Shown: positions 34,901-47,500 of the stretch, piece by piece | How the letters are laid out: the number at the start of each line of letters is the position of its first letter | Numbering within the stretch: position 1 is the first letter of the stretch | Source: Phallusia mammillata | Lineage: Eukaryota; Chordata; Ascidiacea; Phlebobranchia; Ascidiidae | NCBI GenBank assembly: GCA_003260075.1 | Contig: QLIY01000046.1 | Span: forward strand, 180,081-244,080 | Direction: 5' to 3' | Length of the DNA stretch: 64,000 nucleotides | Position numbers and translations under genes: made by a program | The notes under the pieces: generated by a model | Told to the model about the DNA's origin: nothing | Database searches by the model: none | What the model saw: the letters and a program-made list of their open reading frames with translations, nothing else

Positions 34901-37285
34901 AGGCAGTTGTTTGCGCACAATTACCACTTGTAGACTTATTTGTGACATAGCAAACTGGCTTTGGATCAATCTTGGGCGTTGTAATCGTATGAAACTTGGT
35001 AATATCATTTCTACATATCGCAACAGAAAAGTGTTCGTACGGAGTAGAATTTTTTTGTAATGTTACAAAGATATCCATACCATTTAGCAAACCAAAAACT
35101 GTGGTCGCGGGCCGGATAAAATGACCTCCGTAGTTTGGTGACCCCTGATTTAGACAATTGGATATCTATATATATGTTTACCTTTGGTTCTATATCACAG
35201 TAAAATGAATAATAAATCCATGGTACAAATGATCCCATTATCATCAGGGCAATTCCCGAGTAATCAAGTCTACAAACAGTTCAAATTGTTGTTTCAATAA
35301 TCTTGTTTTTCTTTGCAAACAGTGAAACTAATAGTATGTCACTTCCTGTAAACACTCTTCAAGTGTGAACGTCAGTATTAATCACTTAATATTACGCGTT
35401 GTTAATTTATCACGCACATACATCAGGCAAGTAATGACAGTTTGTTCATTATTCTATTACTTGTTCCAAACACAACACTTGTGCAAGAGTGGGGACTAGG
35501 GTTGGACACTAAGCATCCTTTTCATTTAAGCACCCTCCATGCTTTGGGGTTGTACACACTTTTACAAAGAGTTACATTTACTTGATTGTAAGTCTTGTGG
35601 TGTTATCTTTAAGAGTGTAGGAAAGTGATGTCTGAATGCAATGTAAAATTGAACACAAATTGTATCAAATTACAGGGTTGCCAAAAAATAAAGATATTAG
35701 GCAGCGGCTTACTGTATGTTCATCTAATGTAAACAATACAAACTATTGCATACCATTTTTGTAAAGAAAAAAACCAAAATATTTTCTATCAGCTTACTTT
35801 CCAAAAATCTTGAAAACCCTTTCAGAGTGACATCCCATTGTGTGGAAAAGAGTAGAGAAGCATAGACACAAGACAGCGCCAAGGAAAAACAAAAAGAATA
35901 CAACTTTCTCTTGTAGTTCGCTGATAAAATATGTAGCCGGAAGACAAAGGAAATATATACAAATCCCAATGAACAAAATGAAACCTTCAAACAAACAAAT
36001 ATTGCACAAATGCTATGAACTGAAAAAAAACTGGTTTACATACCTATTAAGTGTGTCCAAATATTTCCTGTTTCAGTGTGCAACCTAAAAATGGAGCCAA
36101 AGCAAGCTTTGAAGCAGGGCATTGGTGGGCGATGCCAATGGTGCAGAAACTCATTGTCTTTTTGCCAGTCTTGCAATTGTAAGAATGACACAACACGCCA
36201 TCTACATAAAAATGAGAATGAAAATATTGTGTAAGGTTTTGGAAATCTACATGTAATAAGAACATACATGCAAACACACTCTCTGTGTTATATACATATG
36301 TTAAACAGCATGTAAAAGTAAACACAAAAAACTCAACATGTGACAGCAAACTGATCATGATAACCAGATAACACAAGCTGTAGCTTTGTAAAAAATCATA
36401 AACAAATGTGGATATACCTTCCATCCCAAACTTTGTGTGCAAATTGATCCACCTTGTCAATAGCATTGTGAAGACTTTCCTTTGCATGAAGTTTCATTTC
36501 TTTAGCTGTGTGATCAACATACTCAAATGCATTTTGCATGGACTGAGGAACATGAAGAGGAGATGCTAAATATATGAATAAAAATTAACTTAAATTATAA
36601 CTATTTGCAAATTTGTTTTGTCTACATACGGAATGGACAATATGCAGCTGAGGGAGAATCAAACTCATCATCAGAACCATTTCTTTTGGTCATCAGTGGG
36701 TTCTTGTATGTGGCCTAAAAATAATAACAAATATTTGACTGTTTGCCATAACAATAAAACATACTTTGCAAAACCAACCATTGATGTGAACACGTTTTTG
36801 TTTTAGCAAGAGCAGACTCTGCTATTTTCTGAGCTTTTGTCACCTCCTTAATTTACTGCCAAATTTACAAAATTCTCTTGATTTTAAAAGTTAATATATA
36901 CCTGTGGTTTGGAATCTGGATGAACATAGATTAAGAACAACAGACCTTAATAGTGATTTTAGAAAGATGTGCATTTACTGCCCTAACACTTTAATTAACA
37001 ATACAATTGCTCCATGTAAATCTGTTTTAGAAAAGTTTTTTAAATATGTTTTTTTCCAAAACGGAATATAATTTATAAACTGAACAGACATACCACAAGC
37101 TCTGGACATGAAGCACGGCGAGGTAGAAGTCCTTCTTCTTCTGAGCTTTCATCATCATTGTGTCCAGATGGAGCAGCATTGGCCCTTATGTATGGTCCAG
37201 ATTCAAAAAGATTTTTCGAAATAACTTGCACTGCTGGACTTTCATCCCCGGAGGAATGAAGGCTAATTGAAGAATCGCTTTCCAT
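31995..37285 (-). CDS. ADIPOR: Adiponectin receptor (PAQR family), ten exons, complete
   Basis: Seven-pass membrane receptor/ceramidase-like protein. Exons: 37285-37094, 36714-36630, 36565-36418, 36201-36044, 35984-35798, 35269-35182, 34289-34190, 33798-33667, 32545-32484, 32117-31995; 1,275 nt, 424 residues, all in phase. Signatures are HRPPMPCFKACFGSIFRLHT, TETGNIWTHLIGFILF, FFLGAVLCLCFSTLFHT, GLSGVVPAVHAM, YAKRIPERYFPGKCDLW and FQSHQIFHILVVVAAVVHF. The zinc ligands known from ADIPOR1 are present: His in STLFHT, Asp in LDYSG, both His of SHQIFH. The acidic N-terminus is cytosolic in the family. An in-frame ATG at 37315 would add ten residues. It cannot be assigned to ADIPOR1 or ADIPOR2; the ancestral single gene is likely. 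Confidence 0.93.
33276..33627. repeat. False direct duplication with G run 33447-33457 in ADIPOR intron
   Basis: Copy 33276-33446 and copy 33459-33627 differ by a few bases. The run is 11 long, but AAAACAGG in the right copy shows one G is native, leaving exactly 10 inserted. Intron between ADIPOR exons 8 and 9; no exon affected. Confidence 0.8.
34658..35147. mobile_element. Non-autonomous hAT element in ADIPOR intron (family E)
   Basis: Termini CAGGGGTCACCAAACA and TTTGGTGACCCCTG, with perfect 8-bp target duplication ATTTAGAC (34650-34657 and 35148-35155). GCGGGCCGGATAA occurs near both ends in inverse orientation. 490 bp, no coding frame. Lies between ADIPOR exons 6 and 7. Confidence 0.92.
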
Positions 37286-37315
37286 AATAACAGGTTTGAT
37301 GCAACGTTCGAACAA

Positions 37316-38640
37316 AAATTAAGTCATTTTTGCACACACAAAAAATTAGTTGACAATCTGTATTAAAAATATTTTGGTGAGTAAAATCCAACTTAAAAAT
37401 CGCAATAATAAGGCACAAACTGCTTTTCAACTGACTGTACCAAAATAAACAGAAAGGTTTATATATTCCCCGGCCATCTTTTAAGGCTTTTATCTATGAT
37501 AATATTTATTCCTAGCAACCTCGAATGCTCGAATGGCGGTCGGTTCATTTCATTGTGTGGCGGCCAAGCATTTTTTTCTTTTTCCATTCGTTTTTTCTCA
37601 AGCTGTACCGTGACGCAGCAACATCACGCGACTCATTATTGTCGTTGCGACTCGTTGGTAACTGGTAAGCAATGTTAAGCAAAAAAAAAAAAAAAATGTT
37701 AAGCAAAGCAAACCATCGACGAACTTTCGCTCATAAATTAACGTGGTGTAGGTTGGCACATTGTCGTTAAGCAAACGTGGTATTGCTATAGCAGTACCAG
37801 GCTGTCCAGTGGTAAGGATGTGCGTTTTTTAAGGTGAACTGCATATTTTTGGTTGTTGGTATTTTACAAAATCAATGCCGAAGGGGTCGACACTCGAAAG
37901 CGTGTCAGGCACGCCAGGGGATTTTTCATGGCACACCAAAGACTGCGAGTTCAGTTTCAAAGTACTTTTCGATATGATGTAATAAGTACCATTGTTGTTT
38001 TTAATTCGTTATGACGTAATAGTAAGGACGTTTCCCACAATACACGCACGATTATTTCCATTTTATAAATTAATTGTATTTATTTCAGTTCTACACAAAC
38101 ATTAATTCTTATAATTGACAAAATCAGAAAATGACTGTAAACACCTATTGATTAAAAAAAGTGTTTGAAGATCGAATCAGCTTCACCTTCAGGATTTATA
38201 TTTAAATCAGTTGGTACAAACCCATATTACACAAAATTACGTTCACAGGCCATTTTGTTGTTATTTTGACACAGCAAGTAGTTAACCATGTGGTGTTGCA
38301 ATTTGGCCACTCCTGCTACACAATTTTTGTAAAAATTTTGGAAACAGGTAGTTGGGTTAATACATTATATGTCTTGGAGAAAAACCCCTTGTTTTATTGC
38401 AAATAAGAACCCCAACCCCAATCCAAACCAACAACATCCATTTAAATACTAGTTACTACTTAACCATCCCCCTGTAGGGGTACTCCTCATCACCCCTATT
38501 ACTATGGTGATTCAGCATTTTAATGACTAGAAAGTATCTGTTATCTGTGGCACAGTTAAAGACTAACTTTACAGTATACATATTGTTATGTACCATTATG
38601 CATGTTGGAATATTCACATGTGTTTCAATTATCATTTACT
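37316..38640. promoter_or_regulatory. Divergent promoter region of ADIPOR and WRAP53
   Basis: About 1.3 kb separates the ADIPOR start (minus) from the WRAP53 start (plus) with no other gene, so both promoters must lie here. A run of 16 A at 37681-37696 is flanked by repeated TGTTAAGCAA. No TATA box or known operator can be assigned by eye. Confidence 0.5.
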
Positions 38641-38643
38641 TTA
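38634..38643 (+). promoter_or_regulatory. Possible trans-splice or 5' UTR acceptor site before WRAP53
   Basis: A pyrimidine-rich tract ending TTTACTTTAG|TGAACG lies 24 bp before the WRAP53 ATG. Ascidians add a spliced leader to many mRNAs at such unpaired acceptors. An ordinary 5' UTR intron is the alternative. Sequence alone cannot decide. Confidence 0.35.
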
Positions 38644-38667
38644 GTGAACGTATGGTACATCAACACA

Positions 38668-40154
38668 ATGTCAAATGACATTGAATGCACCATGGAGTTT
38701 CTTTTGCAAAATGTTGCTAACAATGAAATGCAAGTGGCATTTGAAACAGATTATGTCAGTTCTGCTGTGATAAATGAAATTCCGGGTCCCATTGAGACTG
38801 CTGCAAACAAAATCCCAAGTTCAGTCATAACAGAATTCTCTATTGAGAAGGCATTGCAATTTGCCAGTACTCCTACAGCCAAAGTGATGGCAACAATACA
38901 CCTCGAGAAAAATCCGGAATCATTTACACATAAACTTGTTGCACAATCTAAAAACTACAACAAAGGCAACTTCATGAAAGGTTGCAAGTGGTCCCCAGAT
39001 GGCTTATGTTTTTTGACCAATTCCAATGACAATTCTCTCCGATTGTTTAACACACCTTCCGAACTGTTAAATAATAACTACAAAAATGAACAGCCATATG
39101 AGTTAAAGGAGTGCTTTTCAGTGAAAGAGCCAGAAACAGTTTATGATTTCTGTTGGTGGCCACTAATGAATTCCCAAAGTCCAGAAACTTGTTGTTTTTT
39201 AACTACAAGTCGGGATCAACCTGTACACTTATGGGATGCTTTTAATGGAAGTTTAAGAGCATCATACCGATCAATAAATAATGTTGATGAACTACAGGCT
39301 GCTCACAGTGTTTGTTTCAGTCCTGATGGACAGCAGCTTCTTTGTGGATACAGAAAGTGGGTATTAACATCAGCTGATTTTCATGGTATTCTATTGTTTT
39401 GGTTACAATTTGATGATTTATTTTGATTATTTACAGACAGGTTTGCCTTTTCTACACTGATCGTCCTGGAGCAAAGTTTGAAAGATGGAAAACTGTGAAA
39501 GCAAAACCATGCAAAAGTGTTCAAAACAATATAATATCCTGTGTTGAATTTGGTCCTGATGGAAGCATGTTTGCATGTGGTTGTTATGACAGAACAATTG
39601 GCATATACAGCCCCAACAATGGCAAGCGATTAGAGTTGGTTACAGCTCACAGTTCTGGTGTCACTTGCTTAAAATTCTCTGCTGATGGTAATCGGCTGTA
39701 TTCTGGTGCAAGAAAAGATGGCTCAATAAAATGTTGGGACATGCGATGGCTCAACACCCCACTGTTGCAGTTTAATAGACAAGTCACAACAAATCAACGC
39801 ATTCACTTTGACCTGGTGTACAATGGTGAGATTTTAAAGGAGACTGAATTAATTGCTGGCTCAACAGATGGAAACATTGTTCTTTGGAATTTGAAAGAGG
39901 CAATTCCTGAAGCTGAGACAGATGTAGCAAATTGTCAGGTTCTCGATACACAGCCTGTATATGCCTTTAAAGGTCATAATGATTGTGTGAATGGTTGTAG
40001 TGTACATCCCTACTTGCCTATACTGCTAACTTCATCAGGGCAAAGACATTTCGCAAACCCTGTTGACAGCGATGATGAGGACACTGAAACTTTGTTATCA
40101 CAAAATAACATAAATGAAGAAAACATGATTAAACTTTGGTATATTTATCATTGA
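38668..40154 (+). CDS. WRAP53: WRAP53/TCAB1, WD40 protein of Cajal bodies and telomerase
   Basis: Binds the CAB box of scaRNAs and telomerase RNA and delivers them to Cajal bodies in known animals. Exons 38668-39356 and 39437-40154 (GT-AG, 80-bp intron) give 468 residues; human has 548, with a longer disordered N-terminus. Family signatures: [79 protein letters not shown]-type motif as [13 protein letters not shown], and the C-terminal TSSGQRHF with an acidic tail. These mark WD blades through to the last blade. The start chosen is [11 protein letters not shown]. An in-frame ATG lies at 38602, but a strong acceptor-like TTTACTTTAG at 38634-38643 lies between them. No gap run touches the gene. 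Confidence 0.92.
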
Positions 40155-40540
40155 ATTTTATTTCTATTAAAATGTAACAAACTGCCAAAAATGCCTCTCG
40201 TTTTTCTGCTAACATTTTTGTTCAATGTTTGTGTTCTACATTTTGCATTTTTGTTTTTTGGTATTTTGTTAAACAATCAAATGTTGCAGTACCATACTGT
40301 TGTTGCTTGTCAACAATGCTGTGCATAAGTACAACGCAAAATCAAAAACCTTAACCTGTTTGTGCTTTTTGTTTAAGCCAATTTTTTAAACACATGATCA
40401 AAAGTACCATATACATGTGCGATTCTAAGGGTCATTTTTCAATGGGAATACGTATAACTGATTGTATTGAATAACAAACAAAAATCAGGTTTGCAACAAT
40501 GGGAACACAAAAAGTGATATTTTTGTTCACAACCTAATAC
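40155..40540. other. WRAP53 3' flank
   Basis: An ATTAAA is at 40166-40171, only 12 nt past the stop, and T-rich sequence follows. No gene seen. Confidence 0.4.
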
Positions 40541-40912
40541 TAGTAATGGGACGGGTACTCGGTATCGAAAGATTTCAGTGGTATCGAAATATTTTGTCTC
40601 AGTTTTCGATACCAACATGCAAATACCGAAGGCCTGTTTACACCATAAGAATACAGGCAACTTTTAGCCAATATTTGCTTCGGACAGCACAAAATTGGGA
40701 AAAGGTTCCGCCAGGTTACGTATTTATTTTTCGCTATCGTATGGAGATTACATTTTTCTGCATGTGTGTGTGCATGGCTGTACCCCGACCATGGCAGATA
40801 AATTAGCCAGTGAAAAACACTGTACTTTAGTACTCGTACTCAGTATCGAAGGTATATACATGTAGTACTCGGTATCGGTACTCACTTCAAAACCTGGTAT
40901 CGTCCCATCACT
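40541..40912. mobile_element. hAT-like miniature element (family F), right edge at a gap run
   Basis: Left end TAGTAATGGGACGGGTACTC and right end GGTATCGTCCCATCACT are inverted repeats. The interior repeats CTCGGTATCG-type motifs in both orientations. The right end abuts G(10) at 40913-40922, so a target duplication cannot be checked reliably. The start of another copy is at 48577-48589. Confidence 0.7.
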
Positions 40913-40922
40913 GGGGGGGGGG

Positions 40923-41555
40923 CCAATACAGTGCAAGAATTATAAAAACAATTCTAAATCTACTAACAAATTGTGTCAAAAACAAGATAGTTTGATCTCA
41001 TGCATTATAAGTACAGTGATATAAAATGCAACCTAATAGGGAACAGTACAACACATAAAGAAACACTCTGTTAAAAGCCTTTGGTAGTACTGTACTAGAA
41101 GTTTAACTGGGGGACATTTTGGCGAAGGTTAAAACATTTATTTGCTAAAACAGGTAAACTACTGTGTCACTACGTAACAAAGTATATTTGCTCTAGGTGC
41201 ATTTTTTTATGCTTGAGGTATTACCAGACGATGCAAGTCATACAGTAGCCAGAGGGGCTTGAATCAGTTGTACCATTATTTGCATGAAGTAAAACTTGAC
41301 AAGAGTGAGATAATGCGTTCAAAAATATGCAAATGAAAAGTGTGTACATAATTAAATGTAAATAGCAATACATGATGAAAGCAATGGAAGGTATTGAATA
41401 TATATGAACAGATAGAATACAAGTTTCAGAAAACAAACAAATTATTCCAACTAAATTCTGTATTACAGTGCACTAACAGTCAAAAAGTGCAAATTAAGCA
41501 AACAGCTTTTATAGGTGGGATCCTGAGATGAACAATTGCTTAATTTTCTGCCAAA
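40923..41555. other. Spacer between convergent WRAP53 and TIR-HEAT genes
   Basis: AT-rich sequence which should contain the 3' UTR of the minus-strand gene ending at 41556. No exon or repeat with clear ends was recognised. Confidence 0.4.
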
Positions 41556-44500
41556 TCATGTCTTCAATTGCTGTATTTCTTCGCTCAGTACTTTGGTGAC
41601 ATGAAGAGCTTGTTCTGCTTCGTCACCACCAATTTGTTTGATTGCAATCTGAGCAGCTTCTCTTACTGTTGAAATGTAGTCGTTTCTCCTAAAAGGACGA
41701 AAAAGCGTGTTTTTACAGCCATCAACAATACAAATTTTATTCAATGAGAGCCCATTTACAGTTTTTTCGTTTCTTTCACACAAAATAGTCACTGGGCTAA
41801 GATATACTGAATACAAACCAACCTATATTGTAAAATTCAATAATTTTCATTTTTACTTGAATTTTTACGGTTTAAATGGTTAAAATTGCAGTTTTGCTTT
41901 ATTGCTAAAATTTGCAGATTTTGTTACTCTTAAGTTTCTGACACAGAAAACATCACGTCATTTAAAACTTTTTACAAATTAAATATTTTTAATTCAAGAT
42001 GCAAAAAAAATGTTTGAATGTGTGTAGCACAAGTTAAGTTAACAACTTACAGTATTGATTGGAACAAATATGAAGAGACAATCATAAGTTGTCAATAAAT
42101 ACTCAACATACAGTTTCATTAGGATATTAGTTTAAGCCTACCACAAAAACACAAGCTTTTTTATAGCGGTTTTGCTTTTCATTCGTCCCAATGCTAAACA
42201 GCCACTTTCTCGTACTAAGCGGTCATCATTATTTAAACATCCCAGCAACCTAAACAAAACAACAAAAATGACAAATATATATCATCCATTTAAAATAAAG
42301 ATATGTTTTTACAGGATATATAGGCTTTGTTTATAGCTTCTAACCAATTTTGACTGAACAATCACTGATCCACAGTAGTTTTGACTGCCTGATTTGTGCA
42401 ATTCACTAATACATACATTATTTGTTGAAATTTCAGACTAAAAGGGACAAACATAGAATTCAAATCTATATGAAACTGGTTAATTGCATGTTGTGTCAAA
42501 TTGGATGTTGGTCAAAATTCCTAATGATAATCTTATGTCAAAAAGAGAAATGCTATCAACCAGATTTGTCTGCATAAGATGTAGAACAGGGGTCGATTTC
42601 GGACTGATTTCAAGTCGATCGCGAGGGTTGCAGAAACTTATTCAAAATAGTTGCTTTGTAACGCGTTGCTGTACATAGATGACTTTATTGTGTGAATTAA
42701 TCATAAGGATATGTTAATAAGTTCATAAGTAGGCGCTTTGTTACGTTACAAAAGTAATAGTTGCAGTAGTAATTGTTATTTTGTTCTGGTACTCGCTATG
42801 TCTTTGCTAATTTTTATTGGAATGGTAGATCTCGAGAGTTGAACTACCTTAAAAGTCGATCTCGAGAGTTAAACTACCTCAAAAGTCGATCTCGAGTCAA
42901 AAAAGGTTGGGCACCCCGGCTGTAGAATATCACATAAAAGGTCAGTGTACTATATACTCACGCATTGACAACTTCACTTCGCACTTTTGGTTTTCTGATA
43001 TCACTTGCAGCATGTGCAAGTGCAATAGCAGCAACAACCCTCACATCATGTTCCTCATCATAAAGCAAATCCAAGAGTACTTTGATCACCTTTTTTGACT
43101 TGTGATCACCTACAAAAAAAGGTCATTAAAATAAAAAAAGATTAATGGCAGACAAAGATGGATCCATTTTGCCATAAGACCTAAAATCTTACATGTTTTT
43201 GTATGTAAAAGTATTTAACAAGTATAATATGCTTACCCAGATTCTCAATAGCTGTTAACCTCACTGATGATCCAATATCAAACACTTCACGCACTGCAAT
43301 AGCTTCAGCTGCATACAGTTTGATTGCTTCATCAAACGCAATCATTTGTTTTCCTTTCTTGCAAAACACTGTAATAATGATAAACGGGATTAATTAAATT
43401 TGTTTATGTGTTTTTTTCTTGACGATTTGAGGATATTGCATCACTTTTAATGATAAACCAATATTTGCAATTTTAGGCACATATTAGAATTATTATCAGC
43501 CTCTTATCATATGACTAAGATGATGTACTTTTATGCAACAAATTGAAATTTATATTTTATACACAAAATATATACAAACTGAGGTATAAATTAAATAGTT
43601 TTTGGCTAATTTTGTTCAAAAAGGGCAATGAAACATGTAAGGGCAATGTATAGGCATTGTATTTGATTAGAGTCTGAGTCTAAAAACTTTGGAAAAGTGG
43701 AGTTAGATATAGGGTCAAAAATAGTAAAAGTTGTGTGGAAGATGTCAAAGCATATTACTGGAAAAAAACGACTTAAAGCATTATGCATTGTTTTTTAACT
43801 ATCTGTATCAGAATTAGCATCGCAAAACCACATCTGTCTATTCCTAACCACAATTTAACCCTTTTAAAAAAGACCAACAAGGGTTCAATTAAAATGTTGC
43901 AAAAGACTTCGGTTCACTTACAGAGGTATTCATTTTTCATCAACTTTGTGTCAAAAACTTTCATCTCTTTCTTCATCAGTGTAAATAAGTGACTTAGTGT
44001 GTCATCAGGAACTCCAAGGTCTTTCCACATTTCTGACATTTGTGTCCGAACCAACTCACTAAACCTGTATAAAAATTCGAAATATTCATTCAAGACCCAG
44101 AAAAAGCCAGTTTTATCAAAATGTGTACTTCTCATGTGCAAATAATAGTTTTCTACAATAATGTTTTAGTTTGCTACAGGCTGGTCAAATTGGTGCCATA
44201 TTAAAATCAAAGATAGGCAGAGTTTACATTACATTTAAGTACATTTTTCATGCTTGATGTTTCAACCAGCATAGAAAATGTTAAGGGCCTGACCAAAATC
44301 TGCATAAAAATCAAGTCATAAAAGGAAAATCATTAAATTTTTTTCTTGTTCCAGAAAATAAAAACATAGCAAGTTAGTGTCAAATATACATAAGTTCTGA
44401 CAACCAAAATTTGCACTGTATATAGGTGTGACTGTGTAGCACCATGCTCTGTTATTCCAGTAGGTACTAATCAAAACACAAGAAGCCTGTTGTAGTTTGT

Positions 44501-47500
44501 CAAACTACTTGGTCCATTCAACTCAACTTACTTGGCCCATTCAGTAGCATCTTTGTCACCAAAGTTTTGTTTCCAATATTCAACAGCAGCTCCACTGTCA
44601 GGAAGATTGGGCTGCTCAGACAGCATAAATGATTCTCGCTTTTCCTTTAGACGATAATTCAATGCCTGCTTGTTCATAATCGATGTTGAAAACTGGTCTT
44701 CATCAGTAGCTGTGTATAACATGAAAGTCATTATCTGTTTAAATAGCAACTGATGATGACATTATATCACTGATTTTTTTTTAAATGTTACATTACCTTA
44801 AAAACACAGCCTGATTTTAGTATAATGGATACTTTAGTTTAGTACATTGAAAGTAATATTGCTAGGCAAAACAACATGCAAAAAATTTGTGGCTTTTGTC
44901 CGAATGCTAGGGCAATTTTAATAAAGGAAATAATTATTAAAATCAAATTGAATTACTATTTTATTTTTTATTTAGTGCTTTATAGGTGTAGTTTTTAGCT
45001 CTAGTGGTAAGACAGTTGCAATCCAAACAATCCAGACCCCTAACAAAAACACATAACAAAGCATTCATAGCATACACTGAAGTCATTCATTCAGGGGGGG
45101 GGGAGGTTTGTCAAAATACTTGGTCCATTTAACTCAACTTACTTGGCCCATTCAATAGCATCTTTGTCACCAAAGTTTTGTTTCCAATATTCAACAGCAG
45201 CTCCACTGTCAGGAAGATTGGGCTGCTCAGACAGCATAAATGATTCTCGCTTTTCCTTTAGACGATAATTCAATGCCTGCTTGTTCATAATCGATGTTGA
45301 AAACTGGTCTTCATCAGTAGCTGTGTATAACATGAAAGTCATTATCTGTTTAAATAGCAACTGATGATGACATTATATCACTGAATTTTTTTAAAATGTT
45401 ACATTACCTTAAAAACACAGCCTGATTTTAGTATACTGGATACTTTAGTTTAGTACATAAAAAGTAATATTGCTAGGCAAAACAACATGCAAAAAATTTT
45501 TGGCTTTTGTCCGAACGCTAGGGCAATTTTAATAAAGGAAATAATTATTAAAATCAAATTGAATAATTACTATTTTATTTTTTATTTAGTGCTTCATAGG
45601 TGTAGTTTTCAGCTCTAGTGGTAAGATAGTTGCAATCCAAACAATCCAGACCCCTAACAAAACACATAACAAAGCATTCATAGCATACACTGAAGTCATT
45701 CATTCATGGGGTATCGTAAAGCAACAACTAGTTTGTCACAAAGGAAGGCTATCTTTCCTACCCATAAATATTGGTTTAACAGTGAAAGGAATGTAAGATT
45801 ATGATTGACTTGTGGTTTGCCCACCTTCAATATTTTTAAAAATATATTCTTCTGGCCTTAAAAAAGTTTTCTCAATTCATACTATTATTTTTAGTTTGAA
45901 GTGTAAACCTAGACTGGTGGCTTGGTACATTTTGCCATTACACATCTTCTATGACCAATTTTACATTAGTATATTTTCTATACTTTTTATAATGGGTCCC
46001 ACATTAGTTCATCCATTTTAGGGGCTAGGGGTTACCAAGTGATACAAAACAAATGGCACATCTACATGACCATATGTACCACTGAGAAAGTTTCATCCAA
46101 ATCCATCAAACATTTCATGACAAAAGGGGTCAGATGAACGTTAGGGAAACAAAGGGGAAATCGGGTAAAGGTAAAAACAACCCAAAATTAGCAACAAAAG
46201 CTAGGTTATGCATTGGCCTTGCTTACACTCTTCTGATAAGTTAGCTTTTTCACTTGCGGGTTCCTGAGCGATTTTCTCTTCATCCAGTCTTTCTATTCCT
46301 GATTTAATTGCTCCTACAAAGTTCTGCAATGATTCTTCTGGATTTTCATTTAAAAATGACCAATGTACACATGCAAGAGTTAGTTTCCTGTTAAAATAAT
46401 ATAAGTAAAAGTAATGAACATATTTATTGTCCCAAATACAACCTTAAATCAAGCTAGATACAATGTTATGTAAAATTTATCCATTCACAAATTAATAGCT
46501 GACCATAGTCAACCAGTAATATGTAAAAACATACATGCCAAGATCCATTACATCTGATACTTCATTAAACGGAAGAATTGAAACTGCAAAAATGTTTTTG
46601 TTTGAAATGTATGCAAGTGAAACCTCATCCTGCAAAGGCACAAACAATAGTTTAGTTCAAACAACCATTTGAGAAAAAACTATTTTGAATTATTACCTGA
46701 CAATATTTTGATTGAACTGAGTCAGCACTTAGTAGCACAATAAAAAGGCGACTTGCAACAATTGCTTCTCCAATTTCTCGCAGAAAAACGGCACCAGGAG
46801 TCAGGGCACTTTCGTCAACCCACACAGAAACACCAGCCTTTTCCAAAGTGCCTAAAACACAAATACAACATGTTTTACATGTTTCACCAGATAAGTGTGG
46901 ATGTTGGGTATCACAAATGTTATCCCACAACTTTATCCTGCAACCTCGTTATCACAAGATGTGGACAGTTTCTGTGCTTCTCAAATTTATTGTTATCTGC
47001 CTAAAAACTCAATGTTTTTAGTTTTGGCTCAACAGTTCATAGTCACTATTCATGTAACTTATATGAGTTTAGTCTTTTAATCGTTTTCAGTTTAGAATTA
47101 TTTTTTTTAGAATTTAAGGTTGAGTAAAGCTAAAAGGAAAGTACATTCCCCATCAGATCACAAGTGTGCTGGTGTTTAGGGGGGGGGGAAATTAATTTTT
47201 TTAGAAGTTAAGGTTGAGTAAAGGTAAAAGGAAAGTACATTCCCCATCAGATCACAAGTGTGCTGGTGTTTAGGAACTTCCAATAGTCAGTCCCACATTT
47301 TAGCATGCCCGACCAGCCGTTAAAACAGAACATGACATTGGTATTATAAACACTGGTTTTAACTAATTTAAAAAAAATAAATCCAAAGGAGGCATACCTT
47401 TCACTTTTCTCATGATGTCAATATCCTGGTGACTGTAGCTGATCATTACATCTTTGCAGGAGGTGAACTTGGTCACTGGTCCCGGCGTGCCAACAGGAGT

